A stretch of DNA of 64,000 nucleotides from SM1-73 sp964588305 (GCA_964588305.1 CAZPOP010000015.1:17211-81210), one strand, 5' to 3'. Positions 51,156-60,422 are shown, counted from the stretch's first letter. Notes: generated by a model not told the origin, from the letters alone. A program made the numbers and translations.

Positions 51156-52679
51156 TCACACTATCAGATTTCTTCCTTCCATTTCTTCAGGTTTCTTTAT
51201 ATTCATCAGATGCAGGATGGTCGGAGCTACATCCGCCAGTCTTCCGTCCGATCTTAAAGTCCCCTTGAAACCATCCATTATCAGGGCAAAGGGAACGCGG
51301 TTTGTGGTATGAGCGGTGAAGGTCTGGCCGTTATTCGAATCTATCATCTTTTCCGCATTGCCGTGATCTGCCGTAACCATTGCGATTCCGCCGACCTCTT
51401 TAACCGCAGTTATCACTCTGCCCACGCACTCATCGACGGCTTCGACGGCCTTGATGGCAGCCGAGAGAACTCCCGTGTGTCCTACCATATCCGGATTGGC
51501 ATAGTTGAGCACTATCAGATCATACTTCCGTGATTCGATTTCCCTAACCACGGCCTCGGTTACCTCATATGCGCTCATCTCCGGCTTCAGGTCGTAGGTG
51601 GGAACCTTAGGGGAAGGTATCAGGATTCGATCCTCCCCTTCAAATGCCTCCTCCTCTCCTCCATTGAAGAAGAAGGTGACGTGTGCATATTTCTCCGTCT
51701 CCGCTATGCGCAACTGTTTTTTACCCTCATTACTTAATACCTCCCCCAAAATGTTGCTCATTCTGACCGGAGGAAAGGCGACTCTTGTTTTGAGCTTTTC
51801 ATCATATAAAGTCAGGTTGACCAAATCTATGGTCAAGTTATCCGGTCTGGGAAACTCTTTGAAATTCTCATCCGTCAAAGCATGGGAAAGCTCTCTGGCT
51901 CTGTCTGCCCGGAAGTTGAAGAATATACCCACATCGTCTTTTTGAATTCTTCCTGTGGGTTGATTCTCATCATCACAGACCACGATGGGAAGCACAAATT
52001 CATCCGTGACCTTGTTATCGTAAGATGCCTTTATTGCATCCATTATGTTGTTGGCCTGGTTTCCCTCCCCCGACACCATAGCCTGATAGGCCTTTTGGAC
52101 CCTTTCCCACCTTTTGTCCCGATCCATGGCATAATATCTGCCCGCCACCGTGGCTAACTCTCCGATCCCGTATTCTTTGAATTTATCCAACAATTGTTTC
52201 AAAAAACCCATTCCACCGGTGGGCGAAGTGTCCCTGCCGTCCAGGAAGGCATGCACTAAAACCTTCTCCACGCCTTTGTCTTTAGCCATCCTCAAAAGAG
52301 CATAGAGATGATTGGGAGAGCTGTGCACACATCCGTCGGAGACCAAACCCAGAAGATGGAGGTTTACGCCTCTTTTCTTGGCCCGTTCCATCGCTTCGGT
52401 TAAAACCGAGTTCTTGAAAAACGTTTTATCTTGAATAGCCTTGTCGATGCGGGTGATCTCCTGATAGACTATTCTTCCGGCGCCAAAGTTGAGATGTCCC
52501 ACCTCGCTGTTCCCCATCTGGCCTTCGGGCAACCCCACATCCCATCCGGATGCACCCAGGGTGGTACAAGGATAATCTTTGAAAAGTCTATCCAGATTCG
52601 GCTTTTTTGCACAAGCTATGGCATTCCCCTCTTTTTCGGGATTCAATCCATAGCCGTCCATTATGAGAAGCAAGATCAT
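51156..52679 (-). CDS. gpmI: 2,3-bisphosphoglycerate-independent phosphoglycerate mutase
   Basis: A glycolytic enzyme interconverting 3- and 2-phosphoglycerate with two Mn ions. About 507 residues, as usual. LLLIMDGYGLNPEKEGNAI lies near the start, the Ser nucleophile in GQMGNSEVGHLNFGAGRIV near residue 62, LLGLVSDGCVHSSPNHLYAL near 115, HAFLDGRDTSP near 143, VGIFFNFRADRARELSHALT near 250, NYANPDMVGHTGVL near 395 and VTADHGNAEKM near 436. The start is ATG at 52677-52679 giving MILLLIMDGYG. It is located between lnt and the small Cys4 protein gene. Confidence 0.97.
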   Translation of the reverse strand: MILLLIMDGYGLNPEKEGNAIACAKKPNLDRLFKDYPCTTLGASGWDVGLPEGQMGNSEVGHLNFGAGRIVYQEITRIDKAIQDKTFFKNSVLTEAMERAKKRGVNLHLLGLVSDGCVHSSPNHLYALLRMAKDKGVEKVLVHAFLDGRDTSPTGGMGFLKQLLDKFKEYGIGELATVAGRYYAMDRDKRWERVQKAYQAMVSGEGNQANNIMDAIKASYDNKVTDEFVLPIVVCDDENQPTGRIQKDDVGIFFNFRADRARELSHALTDENFKEFPRPDNLTIDLVNLTLYDEKLKTRVAFPPVRMSNILGEVLSNEGKKQLRIAETEKYAHVTFFFNGGEEEAFEGEDRILIPSPKVPTYDLKPEMSAYEVTEAVVREIESRKYDLIVLNYANPDMVGHTGVLSAAIKAVEAVDECVGRVITAVKEVGGIAMVTADHGNAEKMIDSNNGQTFTAHTTNRVPFALIMDGFKGTLRSDGRLADVAPTILHLMNIKKPEEMEGRNLIV

Positions 52680-52810
52680 AAGAAAATCTCGCAAAAAGGT
52701 TTTAGAAGATTTACGGCAAGATCTCTAAATCCGATGGAAACTCGATCTACAAAAAATCAGTTAATTTCCATTGTGCATGTTGATTGACTCGGTCTCCCAG
52801 CTAAAGAGAA

Positions 52811-52837
52811 GGGGTGAACTTTCAAAAAGTCCACCCC
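52811..52837 (-). terminator. Probable terminator of the small Cys4 protein gene
   Basis: On the minus strand a 12-bp stem (GGGGTGGACTTT / AAAGTTCACCCC, one G-T pair) with a 3-base loop, followed by a T-rich TTCTCTTT. It is placed 43 bases past the stop codon at 52880. Confidence 0.55.
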
Positions 52838-52879
52838 CGAATTCCGGTCAATCTGGTCCAAGAAGTCCAAAGGGATGAT

Positions 52880-53077
52880 TCACTTCTTTTTCGGTCTCTT
52901 GGCCTTCATTACTTCGCCGCAGCACATCAAACGAGTGGCACCAATTCCTTTCTTGGAGATGGTGACCTCCATCCCGCACGGTACACACACATAAGTCTTC
53001 TTCGGTTTCCTTGCTGGAGCTTTTTTGGTGGTCTTTCGGGCAGGCTTCTTAGCCGCTTTCTTCCTCTTTGCTGGCAT
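52880..53077 (-). CDS. Small Lys/Ala-rich protein with desulforedoxin-like Cys4 site
   Basis: 65 residues. The first 27 are almost all Lys, Arg, Ala and Pro (AKRKKAAKKPARKTTKKAPA), like histone H1-like or AlgP-type DNA-binding tails. The remainder holds YVCVPCGMEVTISKKG and LMCCGEVM: C31-x2-C34 and C52-C53, the spacing of desulforedoxin/desulfoferrodoxin N-terminal FeCys4 domains (CxxCG...CCGxxM). The ribosome site AAGGAGGTGA is a full match to the anti-SD, 4 bases before the ATG, which suggests high expression. Could be a nucleoid protein with a metal knuckle; function unknown. Confidence 0.8.
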   Translation of the reverse strand: MPAKRKKAAKKPARKTTKKAPARKPKKTYVCVPCGMEVTISKKGIGATRLMCCGEVMKAKRPKKK

Positions 53078-53485
53078 AATTCACCTCCTTCAAACCTTAA
53101 AGGTTAACCGCATTTAAAACCTTGCTGACAGGTGCAACCATAAGTTACACAGTGTCTAGTTTTTGAACAAAGGGCAACTTAGAGTCCTCGCTTTGTTTTG
53201 TCAAGAAAAAAATCGTTGATCCAAATGCCGGATGCGGATCATATACCTCTTCAGGAAAAAGGATTCAGCAACATTCAAAAAGAGAAAGCATTCAGACAAT
53301 AATTAATACATTTTTCAAAGATCGTCTGGCGCGTCCGGCAAGTGCTTACCTATCATCCCCCTCGACAAAATACTGTTGACAATTCGGAAAACCGTGTTAT
53401 CCTATACGTAGGAAGTATCTTTCTTGGGAAAGAAGTGCCGCATGAGACACAATTCTCTTATTCTGCCACAGGCTCAGGAGGCTTT
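53078..53485. other. Divergent intergenic region
   Basis: 408 bases between the small Cys4 protein gene and the dockerin FG-GAP gene. It holds the plus-strand promoter at 53376-53403. AT-rich in the middle; no further gene is seen. Confidence 0.5.
53376..53403 (+). promoter_or_regulatory. Sigma-70-type promoter of the FG-GAP dockerin gene
   Basis: TTGACA (53376-53381), a 16-base spacer, then TATCCT (53398-53403); TATACG overlaps at 53403-53408 with a longer spacer. About 80 bases before the ATG at 53486. Confidence 0.55.
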
Positions 53486-55048
53486 ATGCATTACCTGATC
53501 AACATTTTCTGCGCCGCGCTGGTTATTCTCCCTCTTCACCAGGCACAAACAAGAAGCAATCATGTTCCAGCCAAACACTCGGGGAGCCAGGCCGAGGCAG
53601 GTGCGACTCCCGAAATACTCTGGTGGTATGATCTGGATGCCCCCTCTTTTGGCTCAGCTGCAGTGGATGACATAGACAAAGATGGCAAATTGGAGATAGT
53701 CTTTGGAACCTATTTCAATGATGAACATATTTACGCCTTGAATGCTGACAGCGGGACCGTTCTCTGGAAGTACAACACTGGCGGCTGCAACGATGCTTCA
53801 CCAGCCATAGCCGACGTCGACTTAGACGATACTCTGGAGGTCATTCTGCCGGCCTCTTCCGCTTGCAGGGTCTATTGTTTCAATGGAGTCACCGGAGAAG
53901 TGGAGTGGTCCACGCCTACCGGTTCCAACTACCTTGACTCACCCCCTGCAGTAGCTGACGTAGACAACGATGGTAAGCCGGAGGTAATACTGGGTGCCTG
54001 GTACGGTTACGTCTACTGCCTGAACGGCGAGGACGGCAGTCTGTGTTGGCGAATCAACCTGGGAACCAGCAGTTACATTCAGTCCGGCCCTGACATTCTT
54101 GACCTGGATGGAGACGAGCAGCTGGACGTGGTCGTTGCTCAATGGGCGGGCAATTGCAGGGTCTACGCTCTGAAAGGAGATTCTGGCTCTGTTCTGTGGT
54201 TCTCCGATGAACCCAACGATTACATGTATCACGGGGGCTCGTTCGCGGATATTGACGAGGATGGCAAACCGGAAATCGCCATCGGTTGCTACGATAATCA
54301 TCTTTACCTTTTAAATGGTGAGGACGGCAGTCTTCGGTGGGATTATCCCGCCTCTTCTTATGTGGGCGCACCCACCTCCATTGCTGATCTTAACAATGAT
54401 GATCATCTGGAGATAGTTTTTGTCTCTTATAATAGACTCGGGGTATTATCCCACATCGGCGGTTTGCTGTGGAGCTATTCCACTGGCGGCGACATGTTTC
54501 GTGGAGCAGCCATTGCAGATGTGGATAGTGACGGTGTCCTTGATGTTGCATTCGGCTCAGACGATGGTATTCTGAGGGCGTTAAGAGGCGACAGTGGCCG
54601 GGTGATCTGGACCTACGACCTAGAAGCCCATTACGGAGAAACCTTCGAGATGGACCATGCGCCTGTGATTGCTGACTTCAATAACGATGGCAAATTAGAC
54701 ATTTTCATCATAGGTGGATATACGAATTCGTCTGAGCCTACACTCAATCATGGCCGGGCATATGCGCTTACCGCCGGCGATGGTGCTGGCCCGGGATGGC
54801 CAATGTTCAGACATGATCTCAAGCATAGCGGCCGCTTTGGCGGTTTACCGTCGTTGCAGCGCGGTGATGCCAACGGAGACGGAACCATCGATGTCGCTGA
54901 CGTCATGTACCTGATAAATTACGTGTTCATAAGTGGGCCTGCACCGGATCCTTTGTGGGTCGGCGACGCCAATGGTGATGAGGTCGTGGACATTGCAGAT
55001 GTAATGTATCTGATCAACTATCTCTTTATAGGTGGGCCACCACCTTGA
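53486..55048 (+). CDS. Secreted FG-GAP/PQQ-like propeller protein with dockerin tail
   Basis: 520 residues from ATG 53486 (AGGAGG 5 bases upstream); longer frames run across the promoter. Signal peptide HYLINIFCAALVILPLHQAQ. About eight blade repeats each have a calcium-loop-like D-x-D-x-D-G segment, e.g. AVDDIDKDGKLEIVFG, AVADVDNDGKPEVILG, FADIDEDGKPEIAIG and AIADVDSDGVLDVAFG, alternating with PQQ-like VYALKGDSGSVLWF strands. The C-terminal dockerin pair is GDANGDGTIDVADVMYLINY and GDANGDEVVDIADVMYLINY. It is probably an exported adhesion or binding protein. Similar in plan to the C-terminal half of the downstream subtilase gene. Confidence 0.88.
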   Translation: MHYLINIFCAALVILPLHQAQTRSNHVPAKHSGSQAEAGATPEILWWYDLDAPSFGSAAVDDIDKDGKLEIVFGTYFNDEHIYALNADSGTVLWKYNTGGCNDASPAIADVDLDDTLEVILPASSACRVYCFNGVTGEVEWSTPTGSNYLDSPPAVADVDNDGKPEVILGAWYGYVYCLNGEDGSLCWRINLGTSSYIQSGPDILDLDGDEQLDVVVAQWAGNCRVYALKGDSGSVLWFSDEPNDYMYHGGSFADIDEDGKPEIAIGCYDNHLYLLNGEDGSLRWDYPASSYVGAPTSIADLNNDDHLEIVFVSYNRLGVLSHIGGLLWSYSTGGDMFRGAAIADVDSDGVLDVAFGSDDGILRALRGDSGRVIWTYDLEAHYGETFEMDHAPVIADFNNDGKLDIFIIGGYTNSSEPTLNHGRAYALTAGDGAGPGWPMFRHDLKHSGRFGGLPSLQRGDANGDGTIDVADVMYLINYVFISGPAPDPLWVGDANGDEVVDIADVMYLINYLFIGGPPP

Positions 55049-55194
55049 GAGTGATGAGTTTGACCGACCCCAGCTTTGGGCACAGCTAATCCCCAAGGCT
55101 TTCTCAGGAAAAACAGCGAAATATCCAAGAAGGAACATCTTCGACGACAAAGATGCGGGGCGGAATGCTGTGCATCTTCAGAGACCATTTTCCC

Positions 55195-55222
55195 TTGACA
55201 AATGAAAGAGTTTGGTTATTAT
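55195..55222 (+). promoter_or_regulatory. Sigma-70-type promoter of the large subtilase gene
   Basis: TTGACA (55195-55200), a 16-base spacer, then TATTAT (55217-55222), 80 bases before the ATG at 55303. Confidence 0.65.
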
Positions 55223-55302
55223 TTGAACAGAGGCCATTTTGCTTGAAAGACACTAAAGATGAGATTCTAGTACTTTCTCTAACTCGAAAACAGGAGGTTT
55301 TC

Positions 55303-58300
55303 ATGAAGAAGAAAAACCTGTCCTTTATAGTCATCCTGCTCATGAGTGTCCTGTTTTTCTTCCCCTCGCTGAGCTACTCTCTGTACACCGGAAAGGACAC
55401 AGCACAGCCAGCAGGATTCGAGTTTTCCCCAACAAGGTTGATCGTGAAGCTAAAGCCGGAAGCAGATAAGAAGGTCACCCTAGGTAAGATCCAGGGAAAG
55501 ATAACCACCGGCTTAGCCCAGTTCGACAGGCTTAACCTTGAATTCGAAGTTAGGACGCAGGAAAGACTGTTCAAGGAGTTCAAGGAGACCGCCTTGAAGT
55601 TGGACAAGTTCTCCAGCGTTTACATCCTGGAGGTTCCACAAGGAACAGATATGGAAAGGATGAAGAGAGAATACGAGAACCTACCTGAGGTGAATTATGC
55701 GGAGCTGGATTATAAATTAGAGCTTCTCGAGGCACCCAACGATCCTCTGTTTGAACATCAATGGTATCTGAACAATACCGGCCAGGGATACCTGGGAGTA
55801 AACAGAATACCGGGCGACTACAATGACACGCAAATAATCAAGTATGGCACCGAGGATGCAGACATAGATGCCCTGGAGGCGTGGGAAAGAAATGACGAGA
55901 CCACCATACCTTTGGTAGGCATAATCGATACCGGGGTGGATTTGGATCACGTTGATTTGGCGGACAATGTCTGGACCAATCCGGGCGAGATACCGGATAA
56001 TGGAGTTGACGACGACCACAACGGTTTTGTGGACGACTTCTATGGTTGGGACTTTTCAGGAGATACCTCGGCGATGGAACCGGTTGGGGACAATGATCCC
56101 ACCGACTATTATGGTCACGGAACGCACTGTGCCGGGATCGCAGCAGCAGTGAGGGACAATGGAATGGGAGTCTCAGGTATAACCAGTCCCTGCCAGGTCA
56201 TGGCCGTAAAGTTCTTCCCCAATTCCCTCTTCTCCTTAGGTGCCAAGAGCATCATCTATGCCGCAGACATGGGATGTGACGTGATCAACATGAGCTGGGG
56301 AAGCCCTTATGCTTCCAAGATCATAGAGGATGCCCTAGATTACGCCATCTACAGAGGGGTCTTACCCATAGCAGCGGCAGGAAACAGCGGCGCAGAGGAC
56401 CGATTCTATCCGGCTTCTATTCCACAGGTTTTCACCGCAGGAGCTTCCAATAGTGACGACGAGGTCACTTACTTCTCCACCTATGGTGACCATATAGAGG
56501 TGGTGGCACCGGGTGAGGATATCCTTTCCTTAAGAGCTGATAATACGGACATGTATGCTAGCGGTGGGGCCAGCGGGACAGAACCTTACGTCCATATTGT
56601 GGATAGCAAATATTATTTGGCAGATGGCACCAGCATGGCCTCTCCCTGTGTGGTCGGAGTAGCCTCATACATTCTGGCGGCTTCACCCGGAATAAGCAAA
56701 GAGAGGGTAAAAGAGATTATAGAACAGTCGGCAGATGATATAATTTATCCCTACGGCGGTGATAGCCTGTATTCGCCTGGAAAGGACATCTACAGCGGCT
56801 ATGGCAGAGTGAACCTGAACTCTGCCTTGGAGCTTCTCTCCGGCAGGCTGGCCAAGATAGATTACCCTTATGAAAATGCATTGGTCTCCGGAGATGTTGC
56901 CATCATTGGAACGGCCAGTGGAGATAGTTTCGAAAATTATGTCCTGGAATATGGGGAGGGCTATTCACCGGAAGAATGGACCCAGATTACCAGCTCTGAT
57001 ATTCCGATAAGCAAAGATACCCTGGGAATCTGGAACAGTGCCGGCCTGACTGGACTGTATACCATAAGATTGACCGTAGGGGATCAAAACCAGGCAGTTG
57101 TGCACCTGATAGCCAATAATGATACCTACGTCAAGATAACCTCCCCCAGTGATGGTGACACTGTTTTGGGATACGCTGAGATCTATGGATATACGGTGGT
57201 GGAAGATTTTTCCCATTATACCTTAGAATTTGGCTATGGAGAGTCCCCTCCCATTTGGATTCCCATAATCACCTCCACCAAGATGGTGGCAGATCATATT
57301 CTGGGTACGTTCCTAGTAAGTTACTTCGAGGAGATGTTTTACAGCTTCCGGCTGACCGTGGAGACCAATGGTGGTGAAACTTACGGTGATACTGTGGTGG
57401 CGTTCGTGAAAAGCATCGCTTCTGGCGGCTGGGTGCAGGAATTATCTGCCTATGGCTCCTTATCCCCTGCGGTTGGAGACATAGACGGGGATGGATACGG
57501 TGAAGTGGTGTTGGGACTTGGTGCTCCCGCCGGATGGGGATTCACCGGAGGGGTTGAGGTTTTCAGCCACGAAGGCGAGCGTGAGCCCGGCTGGCCCAGA
57601 CATACCGACAAGAACATGATGTCCTCCCCAGCCTTAGGAGATTTGGATGGAGACGGTATAGACGACATCGTCATCTGCTCTGAGCAGGAGGGTATGCATG
57701 CTCTGCTTTCCGGTTCTGCCGACTGGACCAGGTATGCATGGACCAGCGCAAATGAATTCACCGGCTTGGCCACACCGGTGATAGCGGATTTGGAGAACGA
57801 CGGAAGTCCAGAGGTGTTAACTGTAAACGAGAATGGAGTAGTCTATGCCTGGCGCAATGACGGCCAATCTGTGATAGCTGGCAGCGATGGCATCTTTGCC
57901 CAGACATACGTAACCAGCAGGTACTCCGGTTTTCCGTCCCTGGCAGTGGCCGACCTGGACATGGATGGACAAAATGAGGTAATTGCCGGCGTGGCCGACG
58001 GCAGTTGCCTTCCCGATCAGATGTCGGCTGCAGGTGGAATCTATATTTGGGACATAGAAGGTAATCAGTTGCTCGCACCTGGAGACTATCCCGACCTTTT
58101 CGTCTGTATCTACGGAATCGCTGTTGCCAACATAGACGAAAGCGAGGACTTAGAGATAGTCGCTTTCGGAGCGGACACCAGCTACGTTAAACTCTGCGCG
58201 TTCAAGAAGGACGGCACCCAGCCAGAAAACTATCCCATAGTACTAGAGGCCCTGAATTGCGAGTGGTTTGGCAATCATCCCGCCATCGGGGACGTGGAAG

Positions 58301-59106
58301 GAGATGGAATTCTGGAGATAGTGGTGACCATCTACACAATTGGCGAAGCCCGTGTCTATGCCTGGCATGAGGATGGAACGCCCCTCGGCTCTGTTGGTTC
58401 TGAAGGACCTTTGGTGTCTATGAAATCACCTGATGCCGAACGAAAACGCGATGTCCTGTGCGCCTTGGGTGACAACATGGCGGAGATAACGGCTAAGATC
58501 AGGAGCATGGGCAGAGAAGAACTGGCCGCTTTTATCTCCACCTACGATGATCCTGTTTTTGCCTCCGTTCCTGAAACCTTTGGGTGTCCGATCCTGGCCG
58601 ACGTGAACGGAGACGGGAATGTGGATATCATAGCCCGGGCAGGCTATTTTATGGGCACCGGCTTCGAGAGGATATATGCCTGGCATTACTCGGGAGATAT
58701 CGTTCCCGGCTGGCCCCTCTATGCTTCCAACCAGTCGACCTTTGCCACAAGCAGCCCTTATACTCCGGTGATTGCCGATATGGATAAGGATTGGAACTTC
58801 GAGATGGTCGTGCCCACGGACTACAATATCTATGTTATTCCGAAACTGGTATGCTGGGAATTCGATGCCTACTACGATGCGACGCAGTGGCCAAAGTACA
58901 GGCATGACAAGTGGAACAGCGGAGTATTTCGAAGATCATACGGAATTTCAGACGTGATATATCTGATCAATTACCTTTTCTGTAGCGGCCCGGCGCCCAA
59001 CCCCATGGAGTATGGTGACGTGAATTGTGACGGGATAGTTGACGTTGCTGACGTCATGTATCTTATCAACTACCTGTTTCTGGAGGGACCAGCTCCATGT
59101 CGCTGA
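55303..59106 (+). CDS. Large secreted S8 subtilisin-like protease with FG-GAP repeats and dockerin tail
   Basis: 1267 residues from ATG 55303 (AGGAGG just upstream). Signal peptide KKKNLSFIVILLMSVLFFFP. A propeptide-like region (about 30-145) precedes the protease domain with LVGIIDTGVDLDHVDLAD (Asp), YYGHGTHCAGIAAAV (His), AAAGNSGAEDRFYPA (Asn) and ADGTSMASPCVVGVASYILA (Ser). Two Ig-like segments follow, then about eight FG-GAP blades, e.g. AVGDIDGDGYGEVVLG and ILADVNGDGNVDIIARA. The C-terminal dockerin has one full repeat (GDVNCDGIVDVADVMYLINY); the other, SYGISDVIYLINYLF, has lost its calcium loop. Extracellular; likely paired functionally with the upstream FG-GAP protein. Confidence 0.9.
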   Translation: MKKKNLSFIVILLMSVLFFFPSLSYSLYTGKDTAQPAGFEFSPTRLIVKLKPEADKKVTLGKIQGKITTGLAQFDRLNLEFEVRTQERLFKEFKETALKLDKFSSVYILEVPQGTDMERMKREYENLPEVNYAELDYKLELLEAPNDPLFEHQWYLNNTGQGYLGVNRIPGDYNDTQIIKYGTEDADIDALEAWERNDETTIPLVGIIDTGVDLDHVDLADNVWTNPGEIPDNGVDDDHNGFVDDFYGWDFSGDTSAMEPVGDNDPTDYYGHGTHCAGIAAAVRDNGMGVSGITSPCQVMAVKFFPNSLFSLGAKSIIYAADMGCDVINMSWGSPYASKIIEDALDYAIYRGVLPIAAAGNSGAEDRFYPASIPQVFTAGASNSDDEVTYFSTYGDHIEVVAPGEDILSLRADNTDMYASGGASGTEPYVHIVDSKYYLADGTSMASPCVVGVASYILAASPGISKERVKEIIEQSADDIIYPYGGDSLYSPGKDIYSGYGRVNLNSALELLSGRLAKIDYPYENALVSGDVAIIGTASGDSFENYVLEYGEGYSPEEWTQITSSDIPISKDTLGIWNSAGLTGLYTIRLTVGDQNQAVVHLIANNDTYVKITSPSDGDTVLGYAEIYGYTVVEDFSHYTLEFGYGESPPIWIPIITSTKMVADHILGTFLVSYFEEMFYSFRLTVETNGGETYGDTVVAFVKSIASGGWVQELSAYGSLSPAVGDIDGDGYGEVVLGLGAPAGWGFTGGVEVFSHEGEREPGWPRHTDKNMMSSPALGDLDGDGIDDIVICSEQEGMHALLSGSADWTRYAWTSANEFTGLATPVIADLENDGSPEVLTVNENGVVYAWRNDGQSVIAGSDGIFAQTYVTSRYSGFPSLAVADLDMDGQNEVIAGVADGSCLPDQMSAAGGIYIWDIEGNQLLAPGDYPDLFVCIYGIAVANIDESEDLEIVAFGADTSYVKLCAFKKDGTQPENYPIVLEALNCEWFGNHPAIGDVEGDGILEIVVTIYTIGEARVYAWHEDGTPLGSVGSEGPLVSMKSPDAERKRDVLCALGDNMAEITAKIRSMGREELAAFISTYDDPVFASVPETFGCPILADVNGDGNVDIIARAGYFMGTGFERIYAWHYSGDIVPGWPLYASNQSTFATSSPYTPVIADMDKDWNFEMVVPTDYNIYVIPKLVCWEFDAYYDATQWPKYRHDKWNSGVFRRSYGISDVIYLINYLFCSGPAPNPMEYGDVNCDGIVDVADVMYLINYLFLEGPAPCR

Positions 59107-59208
59107 CATCAGAAGATGTCCGCCGAGGTGATTAAGGCGTAACGAGCGTGAGTTTTTCATGTAAGCAACGAAAAAAAGCGGAGAGGAGTTGTCTTCTCTG
59201 GTTTTGCT

Positions 59209-59239
59209 GTTCGGGCGGGGGTTCAACCCCCGCCCGAAC
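59209..59239. terminator. Strong 14-bp hairpin, possible bidirectional terminator
   Basis: GTTCGGGCGGGGGT, a 3-base loop, ACCCCCGCCCGAAC. It is about 100 bases past the subtilase stop in a convergent spacer. No T-run follows, so termination is a guess from position and stability. Confidence 0.45.
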
Positions 59240-59266
59240 CGGACGTGTTGTAGTCCTCTAGGTCAT

Positions 59267-59291
59267 GCATCCCCGGATTTATCGGGGGTGC
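59267..59291. repeat. Intergenic hairpin
   Basis: GCATCCCCG-GATTTAT-CGGGGGTGC, a 9-bp stem with one G-T pair. Confidence 0.6.
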
Positions 59292-59317
59292 TTAGCAGAC
59301 TTTCTATTATACATAAG

Positions 59318-59340
59318 TCCCTCTCTTCTCAAGAGAGGGA
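59318..59340. repeat. Intergenic hairpin
   Basis: TCCCTCTCTT-CTC-AAGAGAGGGA, a perfect 10-bp stem followed by TTTAGGGTGAG. This phrasing is common in intergenic repeats of many bacteria and is related to 368-389. Confidence 0.65.
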
Positions 59341-59385
59341 TTTAGGGTGAGTTCAATAAGGTGCCGCATGGAACTCATCCCCTGG

Positions 59386-59410
59386 CCCCTTCTCTTATGA
59401 AGAGAAGGGG
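59386..59410. repeat. Intergenic hairpin at the pyrD end
   Basis: CCCCTTCTCTT-ATG-AAGAGAAGGGG, a perfect 11-bp stem, 4 bases from the pyrD stop codon. It may serve as the pyrK-pyrD terminator on the minus strand, though no long T-run follows. Confidence 0.6.
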
Positions 59411-59414
59411 TACG

Positions 59415-60341
59415 TTATACTGCTTTTAGTTTCCCCACCAAATCGCTGATTTTCTTGATTTCTTTCTTCTTGCAGTATTCGGAAAGACCGTTGACGATTT
59501 TGAGAGAGGTCTGAGGATCCACGAAATTCCCGGTTCCCACCTGGATCATGGAAGCACCGGCTAAAACAAACTCCAGGGCGTCCTGGCTATTCATGATCCC
59601 CCCTATTCCTATCACCGGCACCTTCACTTCCTTTGCCACCTTCCACACCATAGCCAGAGCCACCGGCTTGATGGCCGGCCCGGAAAGACCACCGGTGATA
59701 TTGGCGAGGACCGGACGTCTCTTCTCCACATCGATGGCCATGCCGACCAAAGTATTGATCAAAGAGACGGCATCTGCGCCCGCCTTTTGGACTGCATCCG
59801 CGATTTCCACAATGTCCGTCACGTTAGGCGAAAGCTTGGCTATGATCGGGCGGGACGAGTTTTCCCTGACCGCTTTTATGCACTCATAAGCTGATTTAAC
59901 CTTCGACCCGAAAGCGATTCCCCCTTCCTTCACATTGGGACAGGAGATATTGATCTCCAACATGTCGATACCTTCCGTCCCGTTGAGCCTCTTCACCACC
60001 TCCACGTACTCTTTCACCGTGCTCCCGGCCACATTCACGATTATTCTGGTTTCAAGCGATCTTAAGAAGGGAAGTTTCTCTTTTATGAATTCCTCCACCC
60101 CCACATTGGCCAGGCCGATGGCATTTAACATTCCGCACGGGCTCTCGCACGTGCGGGGCGGGGGATGTCCTTCCCTGGGCTCTAAGGTTATGGACTTGGT
60201 GACGATCCCGCCCAACTTGCTCAAGTCAATCAGAGATTGGTATTCTTCCCCGTAGCCGAAAGTTCCGGAAGCCACCAGAACCGGATTAGAAAACTCGATC
60301 CCTGCTATTTTGATTGAAAGGCGGTTCGACAAGTTCACCAT
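59415..60341 (-). CDS. pyrD: Dihydroorotate dehydrogenase B (NAD+), catalytic subunit
   Basis: An FMN enzyme oxidising dihydroorotate to orotate in pyrimidine synthesis. About 308 residues from ATG 60339-60341; a GTG 21 bases earlier is also possible. Motifs are FSNPVLVASGTFGYGEEYQS near residues 15-34, CGMLNAIGLANVGVEEFI, the active-site ISCPNVKEGG near 138-147 (Cys, as in class 1B), INTLVGMAIDVEKRRP and GIGGIMNSQDALEFVLAGAS. The product needs the PyrK electron-transfer subunit encoded just upstream. Start choice uncertain. Confidence 0.95.
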   Translation of the reverse strand: MVNLSNRLSIKIAGIEFSNPVLVASGTFGYGEEYQSLIDLSKLGGIVTKSITLEPREGHPPPRTCESPCGMLNAIGLANVGVEEFIKEKLPFLRSLETRIIVNVAGSTVKEYVEVVKRLNGTEGIDMLEINISCPNVKEGGIAFGSKVKSAYECIKAVRENSSRPIIAKLSPNVTDIVEIADAVQKAGADAVSLINTLVGMAIDVEKRRPVLANITGGLSGPAIKPVALAMVWKVAKEVKVPVIGIGGIMNSQDALEFVLAGASMIQVGTGNFVDPQTSLKIVNGLSEYCKKKEIKKISDLVGKLKAV

Positions 60342-60422
60342 AGTATCGGGTTTAATTTCCACCTGAAGTTTTGAAGAACATAAAGAAAAACGCGAGACAA
60401 GTCTCGCTACTCCGAACCGATC

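Larger units (their letters stand above)
59107..59414. other. Convergent intergenic region packed with hairpins
   Basis: 308 bases between the convergent subtilase and pyrD genes. It holds four strong inverted repeats (listed separately) and a TGAGTTC...GAACTCA pair (59348-59354 and 59371-59377). No gene. Confidence 0.7.
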
